From NCBI GenBank assembly GCA_046155505.1, contig JBJXFK010000061.1, forward strand, positions 1 through 20,014: a DNA stretch of 20,014 nucleotides. The letters are read 5' to 3'. The number at the start of each line of letters is the position of its first letter. The stretch's first letter is position 1. A model generated the notes under the pieces. It saw only the letters and a program-made list of their open reading frames with translations. It was not told the DNA's origin and did not search any database. Shown here piece after piece: positions 14,136 to 20,014 of the stretch. Origin of the DNA: JBJXFK01 sp046155505. GTDB lineage: Bacteria; Planctomycetota; Phycisphaerae; UBA1845; Fen-1342. Position numbers and translations under genes: made by a program.

Positions 14136-14300
14136 GGGCCGAGGGTTCGAGGGGCCAAGGGACCAAGTGAAGAGAAGGGATCAAGGGATCGAAGGATCAA
14201 GGGATCGAGGAATAGTCCAAATGACCAACGCGATCGGGCGGCATGAGCCGCCCGCGTCTCACTTGGCCCCTCGACCCCAAGGCCCCTCGGCCCCTCACTG
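14134..14300. repeat. Octamer-array inverted element (copy A1)
   Basis: The left array starts inside the wecB TAG: GGGGCCGA, GGGTTCGA, GGGGCCAA, GGGACCAA, then AAGTGAAGAG, then more units of the form GGGATCRA up to about 14212. The centre has a perfect hairpin GGGCGGC-ATGA-GCCGCCC (14236-14253). The right array at 14258-14300 is the reverse complement of the same units. It ends five bases before the next ATG. The unit consensus is GGGNNCRA with 8-base period. Confidence 0.85.
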
Positions 14301-14304
14301 ACGC

Positions 14305-15597
14305 ATGAAGATCACGGTACTGGCATACAACCTTCGCGTCGGCGGCGGTCTCTCCGTCGGGCGGAACATCATTGCCTCGTTGCGCCGCGTCGCGGATAAA
14401 CATGAATATCTGATCCTGGTGCCCGCCGGCGTCGGATACGAAGAGGTGCAATTCCCGACCCACACCAAACTCGAGTGGTATCACCGCGGCGGTCGTCTGA
14501 ATCAAGCACTCTATGAATCGTTCAAAATGCCCGCCGCCGTCCGCGCGTTTCAGCCCGATGTTGTGCTCGGCCTCGGCAACTCCGGCCTGAAGAAACCCGG
14601 CGCGCCGCAGGCGTTTCTCTATCACCAGCCTTACTTGCTGTACGCCGATGCCGACCATCCGCCGAAGTCGCTGCCCGTGCGGCTCGAACTCTGGCATGTG
14701 AAACGCCGCGTGATGGCATCGCTGCCCGCGACGCAGCTTGTTTTCTGCCAGACGCAAACCGCCGCCGACCGGTTCAAAAAAGCCTTCGGCTTTCGCGGCA
14801 AAGTCGCACTCATGCCCAACGCCGTCTCGCGCTTCGCCGTTCCCGAGGGTGACCCGGCGACGCCCGACGTGTTCACCAAACTCGCGGGCAAGTTCGTGCT
14901 CTTTTGCCTCACGCGCTATTACCCGCACAAGGGCCTCGAAACGCTGGTCGAACTCTTCAAAGCCGAGCATGAGCGGCTCAGCGATGTCGCGATTCTGCTG
15001 ACCATCGGCCACGACGACGGGCCGGCGGCCATGAAACTGCTCGAATCGATCAAAGACCCGCGCGTCGCGCCGCGCCTGATCAATCTCGGTCGCCTGAACC
15101 AAAAGGAACTGCTCGGCTATTTCCGCAACGCGCGCGGCATGATCCTGCCGTCGCTGCTCGAATCATTCAGCGGCACCTATCTCGAAGCCATGCAGTTCGG
15201 CTGCCCGATTCTCACCAGCGACCGCGACTTCGCTCGCGAAGTCTGTGGCGACGCCGCGCTCTATTTCGAGCCGCGCCAATCGGCGTCGATCCGCGATGCC
15301 ATATTGAAATTGAAATCCGACGCATCGCTCGCGACAAAACTGATCGAAACCGCCCACCGCCGAGCCGAGGCGTACATTCGATCGTGGGACGATATTGTGG
15401 CGGACGCCGTGCGCGAGCTAGCCGCGATCGCGGAAGAGGGGCCCAGGGCTCAAGGGGCCGAGGGGCCGAGGGAATTGGAGAAGGGCCCCAGGGGTCAAGG
15501 GCCCGAGGGGACAAGGGAAGAGACTGGGATCGAGGGATCGAAGGACCAAGGGAACATGGACGCACGAGCGGAGCCGGGTGCATCTACGCGGCGTTAG
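14305..15597 (+). CDS. GT4-family glycosyltransferase with repeat-derived C-terminal tail
   Basis: 430 residues, ATG at 14305. It is a GT-B fold retaining glycosyltransferase: an N-terminal acceptor domain with a Gly-rich loop (RVGGGLSVGRN, 11-21), and a C-terminal sugar-nucleotide domain with FVLFCLTRYYPHKGLETLVE (197-216) and the E-x7-E motif Glu286/Glu294 in LLESFSGTYLEAM. Donor and acceptor are unknown; the context suggests exopolysaccharide or O-antigen-like assembly at the inner membrane. The normal domain ends near residue 376. The last ~54 residues (EEGPRAQGAEGPRELEKGPR and onward) are the translation of the octamer array A2, and the TAG stop falls in that element's central hairpin. 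The tail is low-complexity and probably not functional. Confidence 0.92.
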   Translation: MKITVLAYNLRVGGGLSVGRNIIASLRRVADKHEYLILVPAGVGYEEVQFPTHTKLEWYHRGGRLNQALYESFKMPAAVRAFQPDVVLGLGNSGLKKPGAPQAFLYHQPYLLYADADHPPKSLPVRLELWHVKRRVMASLPATQLVFCQTQTAADRFKKAFGFRGKVALMPNAVSRFAVPEGDPATPDVFTKLAGKFVLFCLTRYYPHKGLETLVELFKAEHERLSDVAILLTIGHDDGPAAMKLLESIKDPRVAPRLINLGRLNQKELLGYFRNARGMILPSLLESFSGTYLEAMQFGCPILTSDRDFAREVCGDAALYFEPRQSASIRDAILKLKSDASLATKLIETAHRRAEAYIRSWDDIVADAVRELAAIAEEGPRAQGAEGPRELEKGPRGQGPEGTREETGIEGSKDQGNMDARAEPGASTRR

Positions 15598-15640
15598 CCG
15601 CGCCGTCACTCGCCCCCTTGGCCCCTCGGCCCCTCGTCCC
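15438..15640. repeat. Octamer-array inverted element (copy A2), overlapping a gene 3' end
   Basis: The left array at 15438-15555 has about a dozen units (GGGGCCCA, GGGCTCAA, GGGGCCGA twice, GGGCCCCA, GGGGTCAA, GGGCCCGA, GGGGACAA, GGGATCGA twice, AGGACCAA). The central hairpin is CGCGGC-GTTA-GCCGCG (15587-15602). The right array at about 15606-15640 carries CCCCCTTGGCCCCTCGGCCC. It overlaps the last part of the glycosyltransferase gene and ends 12 bases before the asnB ATG. Confidence 0.85.
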
Positions 15641-15652
15641 GAAGGGACACGA

Positions 15653-17581
15653 ATGTGTGGTATTTGCGGATATGTCGGTGATCATCAGCCCGAGCTGCTC
15701 ACGCGCATGGCCACAACCATCGCGCATCGCGGCCCGGACGATGTGGGCTCGTGGACTGACGCCGCCGGTCAGTGCGGCCTCGGCCAGCGGCGGCTGTCGA
15801 TCATCGATCTTTCGCCGCTCGGCCATCAGCCGATGTCCAACGAAGACGGCACCGTGTGGATCACGTTTAACGGCGAAATCTACAACTACCCCGAGCTGCG
15901 CGAGCAACTCATCGCCCGCGGCCACAGCTTCCGCAGCCACACCGACACCGAAGTGCTCGTCCACCTGTTCGAAGACCACGGCGCAGACATGCTGCGAAGG
16001 CTCAACGGCATGTTCGCCTTCGCCATTTGGGATACGAAGAAGCGCGAACTCCTGCTCGCCCGCGATCACGCCGGCGTCAAGCCGCTCTACTACTGGACCG
16101 ACGGCAAGCGGCTCTTCTTTGCGTCCGAAGTCAAAGCCCTGTTGCAAGTCCCCGGCGTGCCGCGCGAAATCAACCGCGAGCGTGTGCAGGACTATGTCAC
16201 GTTCCTCTGGGTGCCCGGCGGCGAGACCATGTTCCGCGGCATCCGCAAACTCGAACCCGGCCACTACCTACATTGGAAGGACGGCCGCCTCACCGAAAAA
16301 CTCTGGTATTCGCTCGAATACGCGCCGGATTACAGCATCAGCGAAAACGAATGGGTCGAGCGCGTGCATGACACCTTCATGCGCACCACCCAGCGGCAAA
16401 TGATGTCCGACGTGCCGCTCGGTGCGTTCCTGTCCGGCGGTGCTGATTCATCCAGCATCGTCGCCTGTATGCGCGCGTCCTATCCCGACCGCGACATCCG
16501 CTGCTACACAGCGACTTGGCCCACCGCCGATGCCGCCCAGGACCAATTTGTCGACGATTATCCCTATGCCAAGCGCGTTGCCGACCACCTGCGCGTTTCG
16601 CTTACGACGTTCGACATGCGCAGCGACTCGATCAAGCTGCTGCCCAAGATGGTCTATCACCTGGACGAGCCGGACGCCGACCCGGCAGTGTTTCCGGCCT
16701 ATTTGATCGCCAAGCGCGCCCGCGAGGACGGCACGATCGTGCTCCTCTCCGGCACCGGCGGCGACGAGATATTCTTCGGCTATCGCTCGCACGAGGCCTA
16801 TCGCAAGTACACGCGGCTCGATTGGATTCCCACTGCCGTGAGCGGCGGCCTGCTTGGTGCGGCGGCATGGGGCGCTTCGATCACGCTCGGCGCACAGGGC
16901 GCGGTCGCTCGCCGCCTGCGAAAATTCCGTCGCGGCCTGGTTCGTCGCGGCCTCGATCGACATCTCGAACTCGTCGACTGGAGCAGCCCCGAAACGCGCG
17001 ACGCAATTCTGAGGCACGCCGCCGCACGCAACGGCAACGGCGTCGCCGCGCCCGCGTGCTTCAAGAACTACGCCGCCAATTTCCGCGGGACGGGCGAGAT
17101 CAACCGCCACACGCACCTGCTCATTCAGACGTTCCTCGCCGCACACAATTTCCTGTACGGCGACAAGTCGAGCATGGCCGCGTCGATCGAGGTGCGCGTG
17201 CCGTTCATGGACACCGAGTTGATGCAGCTCATGGCTCGCGTGCCGGAAGAGTTGCAGATGAAGGGCGGCGTCACCAAGCACCTGCTCAAACGAGCGATGC
17301 TGCGGCACCTGCCCAGCGACATTCTCTATCGCAGCAAAACCGGCTTCGGAGTGCCGCTCCGCAAATGGATCAGCGACGACCTCGCGCCGATGATCAACGA
17401 ATGGCTCAGCGAAAAACGACTAAACGAACGCGGCCTCTTCGACGCGACCGCCGTGCGGCACGCGCTTGAAATGAACCGCCAGAATCGCGCCGATCATGGA
17501 TATTTGATTTATGCTCTGCTGACGCTCGAACTTTGGATGCAAACGTTTATCGACCGACCGGGCGTCGAGGTGACCTTGTAG
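15653..17581 (+). CDS. asnB: Asparagine synthase (glutamine-hydrolysing) type amidotransferase
   Basis: 642 residues. The start at 15653 is fixed by the protein itself: MCGICGYVG places the catalytic Cys at position 2, exposed after Met removal. The in-frame upstream codons from 15578 are repeat sequence. The N-terminal class II glutaminase domain has RGPDD (26-30), RRLSIIDLS (46-54) and NGEIYN (73-78). The synthetase domain has the ATP-binding PP-loop SGGADSS (261-267) and LSGTGGDEIFFGY. It transfers ammonia from glutamine to an adenylated carboxylate. In glycan loci such proteins often amidate sugar acids or other substrates rather than making free asparagine, so the real substrate is open. 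AAGGGA lies a few bases before the ATG. A family-C repeat begins two bases after the stop. Confidence 0.94.
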   Translation: MCGICGYVGDHQPELLTRMATTIAHRGPDDVGSWTDAAGQCGLGQRRLSIIDLSPLGHQPMSNEDGTVWITFNGEIYNYPELREQLIARGHSFRSHTDTEVLVHLFEDHGADMLRRLNGMFAFAIWDTKKRELLLARDHAGVKPLYYWTDGKRLFFASEVKALLQVPGVPREINRERVQDYVTFLWVPGGETMFRGIRKLEPGHYLHWKDGRLTEKLWYSLEYAPDYSISENEWVERVHDTFMRTTQRQMMSDVPLGAFLSGGADSSSIVACMRASYPDRDIRCYTATWPTADAAQDQFVDDYPYAKRVADHLRVSLTTFDMRSDSIKLLPKMVYHLDEPDADPAVFPAYLIAKRAREDGTIVLLSGTGGDEIFFGYRSHEAYRKYTRLDWIPTAVSGGLLGAAAWGASITLGAQGAVARRLRKFRRGLVRRGLDRHLELVDWSSPETRDAILRHAAARNGNGVAAPACFKNYAANFRGTGEINRHTHLLIQTFLAAHNFLYGDKSSMAASIEVRVPFMDTELMQLMARVPEELQMKGGVTKHLLKRAMLRHLPSDILYRSKTGFGVPLRKWISDDLAPMINEWLSEKRLNERGLFDATAVRHALEMNRQNRADHGYLIYALLTLELWMQTFIDRPGVEVTL

Positions 17582-17582
17582 C

Positions 17583-17726
17583 GCGTAGGGTGGGCACCGC
17601 CCACCATTACGCGTTTGATGGAGGACAGCGGCCCTCCGCTGTTTCGCGTGGCGTAGGGTGGGCACCGCCCACCATTACGCGTTTGAGATGAAAACGAAAT
17701 GGTGGGCGATGCCCACCCTACGGGTT
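17583..17726. repeat. GGTGGGC/GCCCACC repeat cluster (family C)
   Basis: A 36-base unit occurs identically at 17583-17618 and 17651-17686 and in inverted, slightly changed form at 17691-17726. Each unit is itself a hairpin (GGTGGGC-ACC-GCCCACC, or GAT as loop in the inverted copy). The 32 bases between the direct copies contain another perfect hairpin, ACAGCGG-CCCT-CCGCTGT (17625-17642). The cluster fills the gap between asnB and the methyltransferase. Similar GTAGGGTGGGC sequences are widespread intergenic repeats in bacteria (recalled, not searched). Confidence 0.85.
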
Positions 17727-17742
17727 GAAGCGAGTATCAACT

Positions 17743-18582
17743 ATGTCCACAACACAGGTGCAGGGCGGAGCCGATCCGCAGCTCAAGTCGCAGGTCCGCG
17801 ACTACTGGGATCGCGAGTCGTGCGGCGAGGTCTATGCCGTCGGCGATGACGCACGCCGCCAATATGAGTCTCACGGCGCGGCCCGCTATCGCCTTGAGCC
17901 TTACATCCTCGACTTCGCCCGCTTCCACGAGGGCAAGGGCAAGGACGTGCTCGAAATCGGCGTCGGCATGGGGGCCGACCACCTCGAATGGGCCAAGTCT
18001 GGGCCACGCTCGCTCACCGGCGTCGATCTCACGCCCCGCGCAATCGAGCATACGAAGAAACGCTGCGAAGTGTTCGGCTTTCAGTCGAACCTCAAGACCG
18101 ACGACGCCGAAAATTTGTCGTTCCCCGACAATTCGTTCGACATCGTGTACTCCTGGGGCGTGCTGCACCACTCGCCGAACACGCCCAAGGCGATCGAGGA
18201 AGTCCGCCGCGTCCTCCGCCCCGGCGGCACGGCCCGCATTATGATCTACCACTATTACTGCATGGTCGGCTACATGCTGTGGGCACGTTACGGCCTGATG
18301 CGCGGCAAGCCGTTCCGCACGCTCGCCGACATCTATGCCAACCACCTCGAAAGCCCCGGCACCAAGTGCTACACCCTCGCCGAGGGCCGCGAGATGACCA
18401 AGAATTTCAGCAAAGCCGACGTGCGCGTCCTGCTCTCCTTCGGCGACCTGCTGCAAGGCGAAGTCGGCCAGCGCCACCGCGGACTGCTCCTCTCCACCGC
18501 GAAATTACTCTGGCCACGCTGGCTGATCCGCACACTTTTCAAAGGTCATGGCGGGCAATTGCTGATTGAAGTAACGAAATAG
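17743..18582 (+). CDS. Class I SAM-dependent methyltransferase
   Basis: 279 residues from the ATG at 17743; a TTG at 17725 in frame lies inside the upstream repeat and is less likely. Rossmann methyltransferase motifs: motif I VLEIGVGMG (69-77), acidic loop GVDLTPRAIEHTKKR (93-107), DAENLSFPDNSFDIVYSWGV (121-140) with LHHSP, and EEVRRVLRPGGTARIMIY (152-169). This is the Methyltransf_11/25 pattern used on small molecules, sugars and lipids. The N-terminal lead (residues 1-60) and the C-terminal part with basic and aromatic residues are extra and may bind the substrate or membrane. Its place in the locus suggests methylation of a sugar or glycolipid. An octamer-array element starts directly after the TAG stop. 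Confidence 0.92.
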   Translation: MSTTQVQGGADPQLKSQVRDYWDRESCGEVYAVGDDARRQYESHGAARYRLEPYILDFARFHEGKGKDVLEIGVGMGADHLEWAKSGPRSLTGVDLTPRAIEHTKKRCEVFGFQSNLKTDDAENLSFPDNSFDIVYSWGVLHHSPNTPKAIEEVRRVLRPGGTARIMIYHYYCMVGYMLWARYGLMRGKPFRTLADIYANHLESPGTKCYTLAEGREMTKNFSKADVRVLLSFGDLLQGEVGQRHRGLLLSTAKLLWPRWLIRTLFKGHGGQLLIEVTK

Positions 18583-18710
18583 AGGGGCCAAGGGGCTAGG
18601 GGTCGTGGGGTCAAGTGAAGAGGGAAGACCTGTGGAGCCGGACCGGAAAGAGCGGCTTCAGCCGCGTCGCTCCCTCGGCCCCTTGAACTCTTGAACCCTC
18701 GACCCCTTCC
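18583..18710. repeat. Octamer-array inverted element (copy A3)
   Basis: The left array starts at the first base after the methyltransferase TAG: GGGGCCAA, GGGGCTA, GGGGTCGT, GGGGTCAA, then AAGTGAAGAG as in copy A1. The central hairpin is GCGGC-TTCA-GCCGC (18652-18665). The right array at 18667-18710 (CCTCGGCCCCTTGAACTCTT, then CCTCGACCCCTTCC) is the inverted form. It ends just before the Shine-Dalgarno of the next gene. Confidence 0.85.
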
Positions 18711-18714
18711 CAAC

Positions 18715-18718
18715 GGAG
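18715..18718 (+). promoter_or_regulatory. Shine-Dalgarno GGAG supporting a GTG start
   Basis: GGAG ends 6 bases before the GTG at 18725. It supports a GTG start for the oxidoreductase and lies just outside the right arm of repeat A3. Confidence 0.7.
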
Positions 18719-18724
18719 TGCAAC

Positions 18725-20014
18725 GTGAAACAGGTTCTGCAAAGCCTCAAGAACGGCGCGATCGAAGTCGCCGAGCTGCCCTGCCCGATGGTGCGGCCCG
18801 GGCACTTGCTCATACAGACGTCCACGACGCTGATTTCCGCCGGCACCGAGCGCATGTTGGTCGAGTTCGGCCAAGCCGGCTGGATCGCCAAGGCTCGCTC
18901 GCAGCCCGAGAAAGTCCGCCAGGTTCTGCAAAAAATCAAAACCGATGGCCTGATGCCCACGCTCGAAACCGTCTTCGCCCGGCTCGATGAGCCGCTGCCG
19001 CTCGGATACTGCAACGCCGGTCGCGTCGTCGCCGTCGGCAAAGGCGTCGAAGGCTTCAACGTCGGCGATCGCGTCGCCAGCAACGGCCCGCACGCCGAAA
19101 TGGTCTGCGTCCCATCCACGCTCTGTGCCAAAATCCCCGACGAAGTCGATGACGCCGCGGCCAGCTTCACCGTTCTCGGCTCCATCTCGCTGCACGGCGT
19201 TCGCCTGCTGCAACCCACGCTCGGCGAGAACTTCGCCGTCATCGGCATGGGTCTGCTCGGCCTCGTCGCCGCGCAACTGCTCCGCGCCAACGGCTGCAAC
19301 GTGATCGGCATTGACGTCAACCGCGCTCGCTGCGACATGGCCCGCGCCTACGGCTGCGAGGCCGCCTGCATCGCCGACGGTGCCGACCCCGTGCAAGCCG
19401 CACTCGCCTTCAGCGGCGGCCACGGCGTCGACGGCGTGCTCGTGTGCGCCTCGGCCAAGACCGACGAAATCATGCACCAGGCCGCGATGATGTCGCGCAA
19501 GCGCGGCCGCATCGTCCTCGTCGGGGTCGTCGGCCTGAATCTGCGCCGCGGCGATTTCTACGAGAAAGAACTGACGTTTCAGGTCTCCTGCTCCTATGGC
19601 CCCGGTCGATACGACCCCACCTACGAGCAACAGGCCCGCGATTACCCACGTCCGTACATTCGCTGGACCGAGGGCCGCAATTTCGACGCCATGCTCGACG
19701 CGATGAAACAGAAGCGCATCGACGTCGGCCAGATGATCACCAAACGCTTCGCCCACGCCGACTCGCAGCAGGCGTATGACGCCGTCGTCAACGACAACAG
19801 CGTGCTCGGCATCGTGCTCGACTATCCGCAGCAGCCGACGCCCGACGCGCGCACGATCCGCATGGGCAAGGTCCGCAATGCCGCCAGCGCCGCGACGAAA
19901 CCGCTCGTCGGCGTGATCGGCGCGGGCAATTTCACCAAGCTCGTGTTGCTGCCAGCGATCAAAGCGGCCGGTGCCCCGCTGAAAGCCGTCGCCAGCGCCG
20001 GCGGCGTCACCGGC
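18725..20014 (+). CDS. Bi-domain oxidoreductase: MDR alcohol-dehydrogenase-like plus Gfo/Idh/MocA (partial, 3' end outside window)
   Basis: GTG start at 18725, open to the right edge (430 codons). Residues 1-370 are a medium-chain dehydrogenase/reductase: an N-terminal GroES-like part (ISAGTERMLVEFG; LGYCNAGRVVAVG at 93-105; VGDRVA at 113-118), then a Rossmann domain with FAVIGMGLLGLVAAQLLRAN (170-189) and IGIDVNRARC. The classical zinc ligands are not obvious. From about residue 392 a second Rossmann domain begins, KPLVGVIGAGNFTK, as in Gfo/Idh/MocA sugar dehydrogenases. Such two-domain proteins of about 700 residues are typical of exopolysaccharide and lipopolysaccharide loci, often beside a heparinase II/III-like gene, which may lie just outside the window. 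The exact substrate is unknown. Confidence 0.92.
   Translation, partial: MKQVLQSLKNGAIEVAELPCPMVRPGHLLIQTSTTLISAGTERMLVEFGQAGWIAKARSQPEKVRQVLQKIKTDGLMPTLETVFARLDEPLPLGYCNAGRVVAVGKGVEGFNVGDRVASNGPHAEMVCVPSTLCAKIPDEVDDAAASFTVLGSISLHGVRLLQPTLGENFAVIGMGLLGLVAAQLLRANGCNVIGIDVNRARCDMARAYGCEAACIADGADPVQAALAFSGGHGVDGVLVCASAKTDEIMHQAAMMSRKRGRIVLVGVVGLNLRRGDFYEKELTFQVSCSYGPGRYDPTYEQQARDYPRPYIRWTEGRNFDAMLDAMKQKRIDVGQMITKRFAHADSQQAYDAVVNDNSVLGIVLDYPQQPTPDARTIRMGKVRNAASAATKPLVGVIGAGNFTKLVLLPAIKAAGAPLKAVASAGGVTG

Noticed and set aside
15578..15652. N-terminal extension of asnB to 15578.
   Set aside because: The extra codons are the right arm of repeat A2, and the glutaminase needs Cys at position 2 after the Met at 15653.
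17583..17686. Possible one-spacer CRISPR array (36-nt repeats, 32-nt gap).
   Set aside because: Both repeat and gap are hairpins, a third copy is inverted, and no cas gene is present. It fits an intergenic palindromic repeat.
18611..19756. A 381-codon minus-strand open frame opposite the oxidoreductase.
   Set aside because: Its composition is typical of antisense to GC-rich genes and it starts inside the coding part of a clear MDR enzyme. No motif was found.

Overview
The window is GC-rich bacterial DNA, most likely from a planctomycete and probably the class Phycisphaerae. This is an inference from gene content. Two unrelated secreted proteins end in planctomycete-style dockerin-like EF-hand pairs (DxNxD...D loops). 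A stand-alone ECF sigma factor sits directly upstream of a membrane Hanks-type kinase with a TPR-like region, a pairing well known in planctomycetes. There is also an Uma2 nuclease and a surface-polysaccharide locus. No rRNA, tRNA, insertion sequence or convincing CRISPR array was seen.

Layout. Bases 1-2410 (minus strand): an Uma2-family nuclease is followed by two tandem paralogous zinc-ribbon membrane proteins; the second runs off the left edge. Bases 2627-6071 (plus strand): a secreted LVIVD-repeat/dockerin-like protein, a CdsA-type phosphatidate cytidylyltransferase and a small putative lipoprotein. Bases 6286-9750 (minus strand): ECF sigma factor then Ser/Thr kinase. Bases 9962-12256 (plus strand): a secreted class C beta-lactamase-like serine hydrolase with N-terminal tandem repeats and a dockerin-like tail, closed by a strong terminator. 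Bases 12257-13043 hold no confident gene: two terminator-type hairpins, a strong Shine-Dalgarno in front of a 56-codon orphan frame, and an inverted repeat. Bases 13044-20014 (plus strand): a polysaccharide-type locus of wecB, a GT4 glycosyltransferase, asnB, a SAM methyltransferase and the first 430 codons of a bi-domain oxidoreductase.

How the genes work together. The polysaccharide locus plausibly makes and decorates an extracellular or lipid-linked glycan: WecB supplies UDP-ManNAc, the GT4 enzyme adds sugar, and the amidotransferase, methyltransferase and oxidoreductase modify precursors. The sigma factor and kinase look like one signalling unit.

The most unusual structure is between the genes. 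Three families of inverted-repeat elements occupy nearly all the larger gaps: (A) opposed arrays of a GGGNNCRA octamer around a short GC hairpin, three copies; (B) CACAGA/CTCTGTG inverted repeats, three copies; (C) a 36-nt GGTGGGC/GCCCACC hairpin unit, two identical direct copies plus one inverted. Family A starts at or within a few bases of stop codons and ends 5 to 15 bases before the next start. In one case it is translated as the last ~54 residues of the glycosyltransferase.
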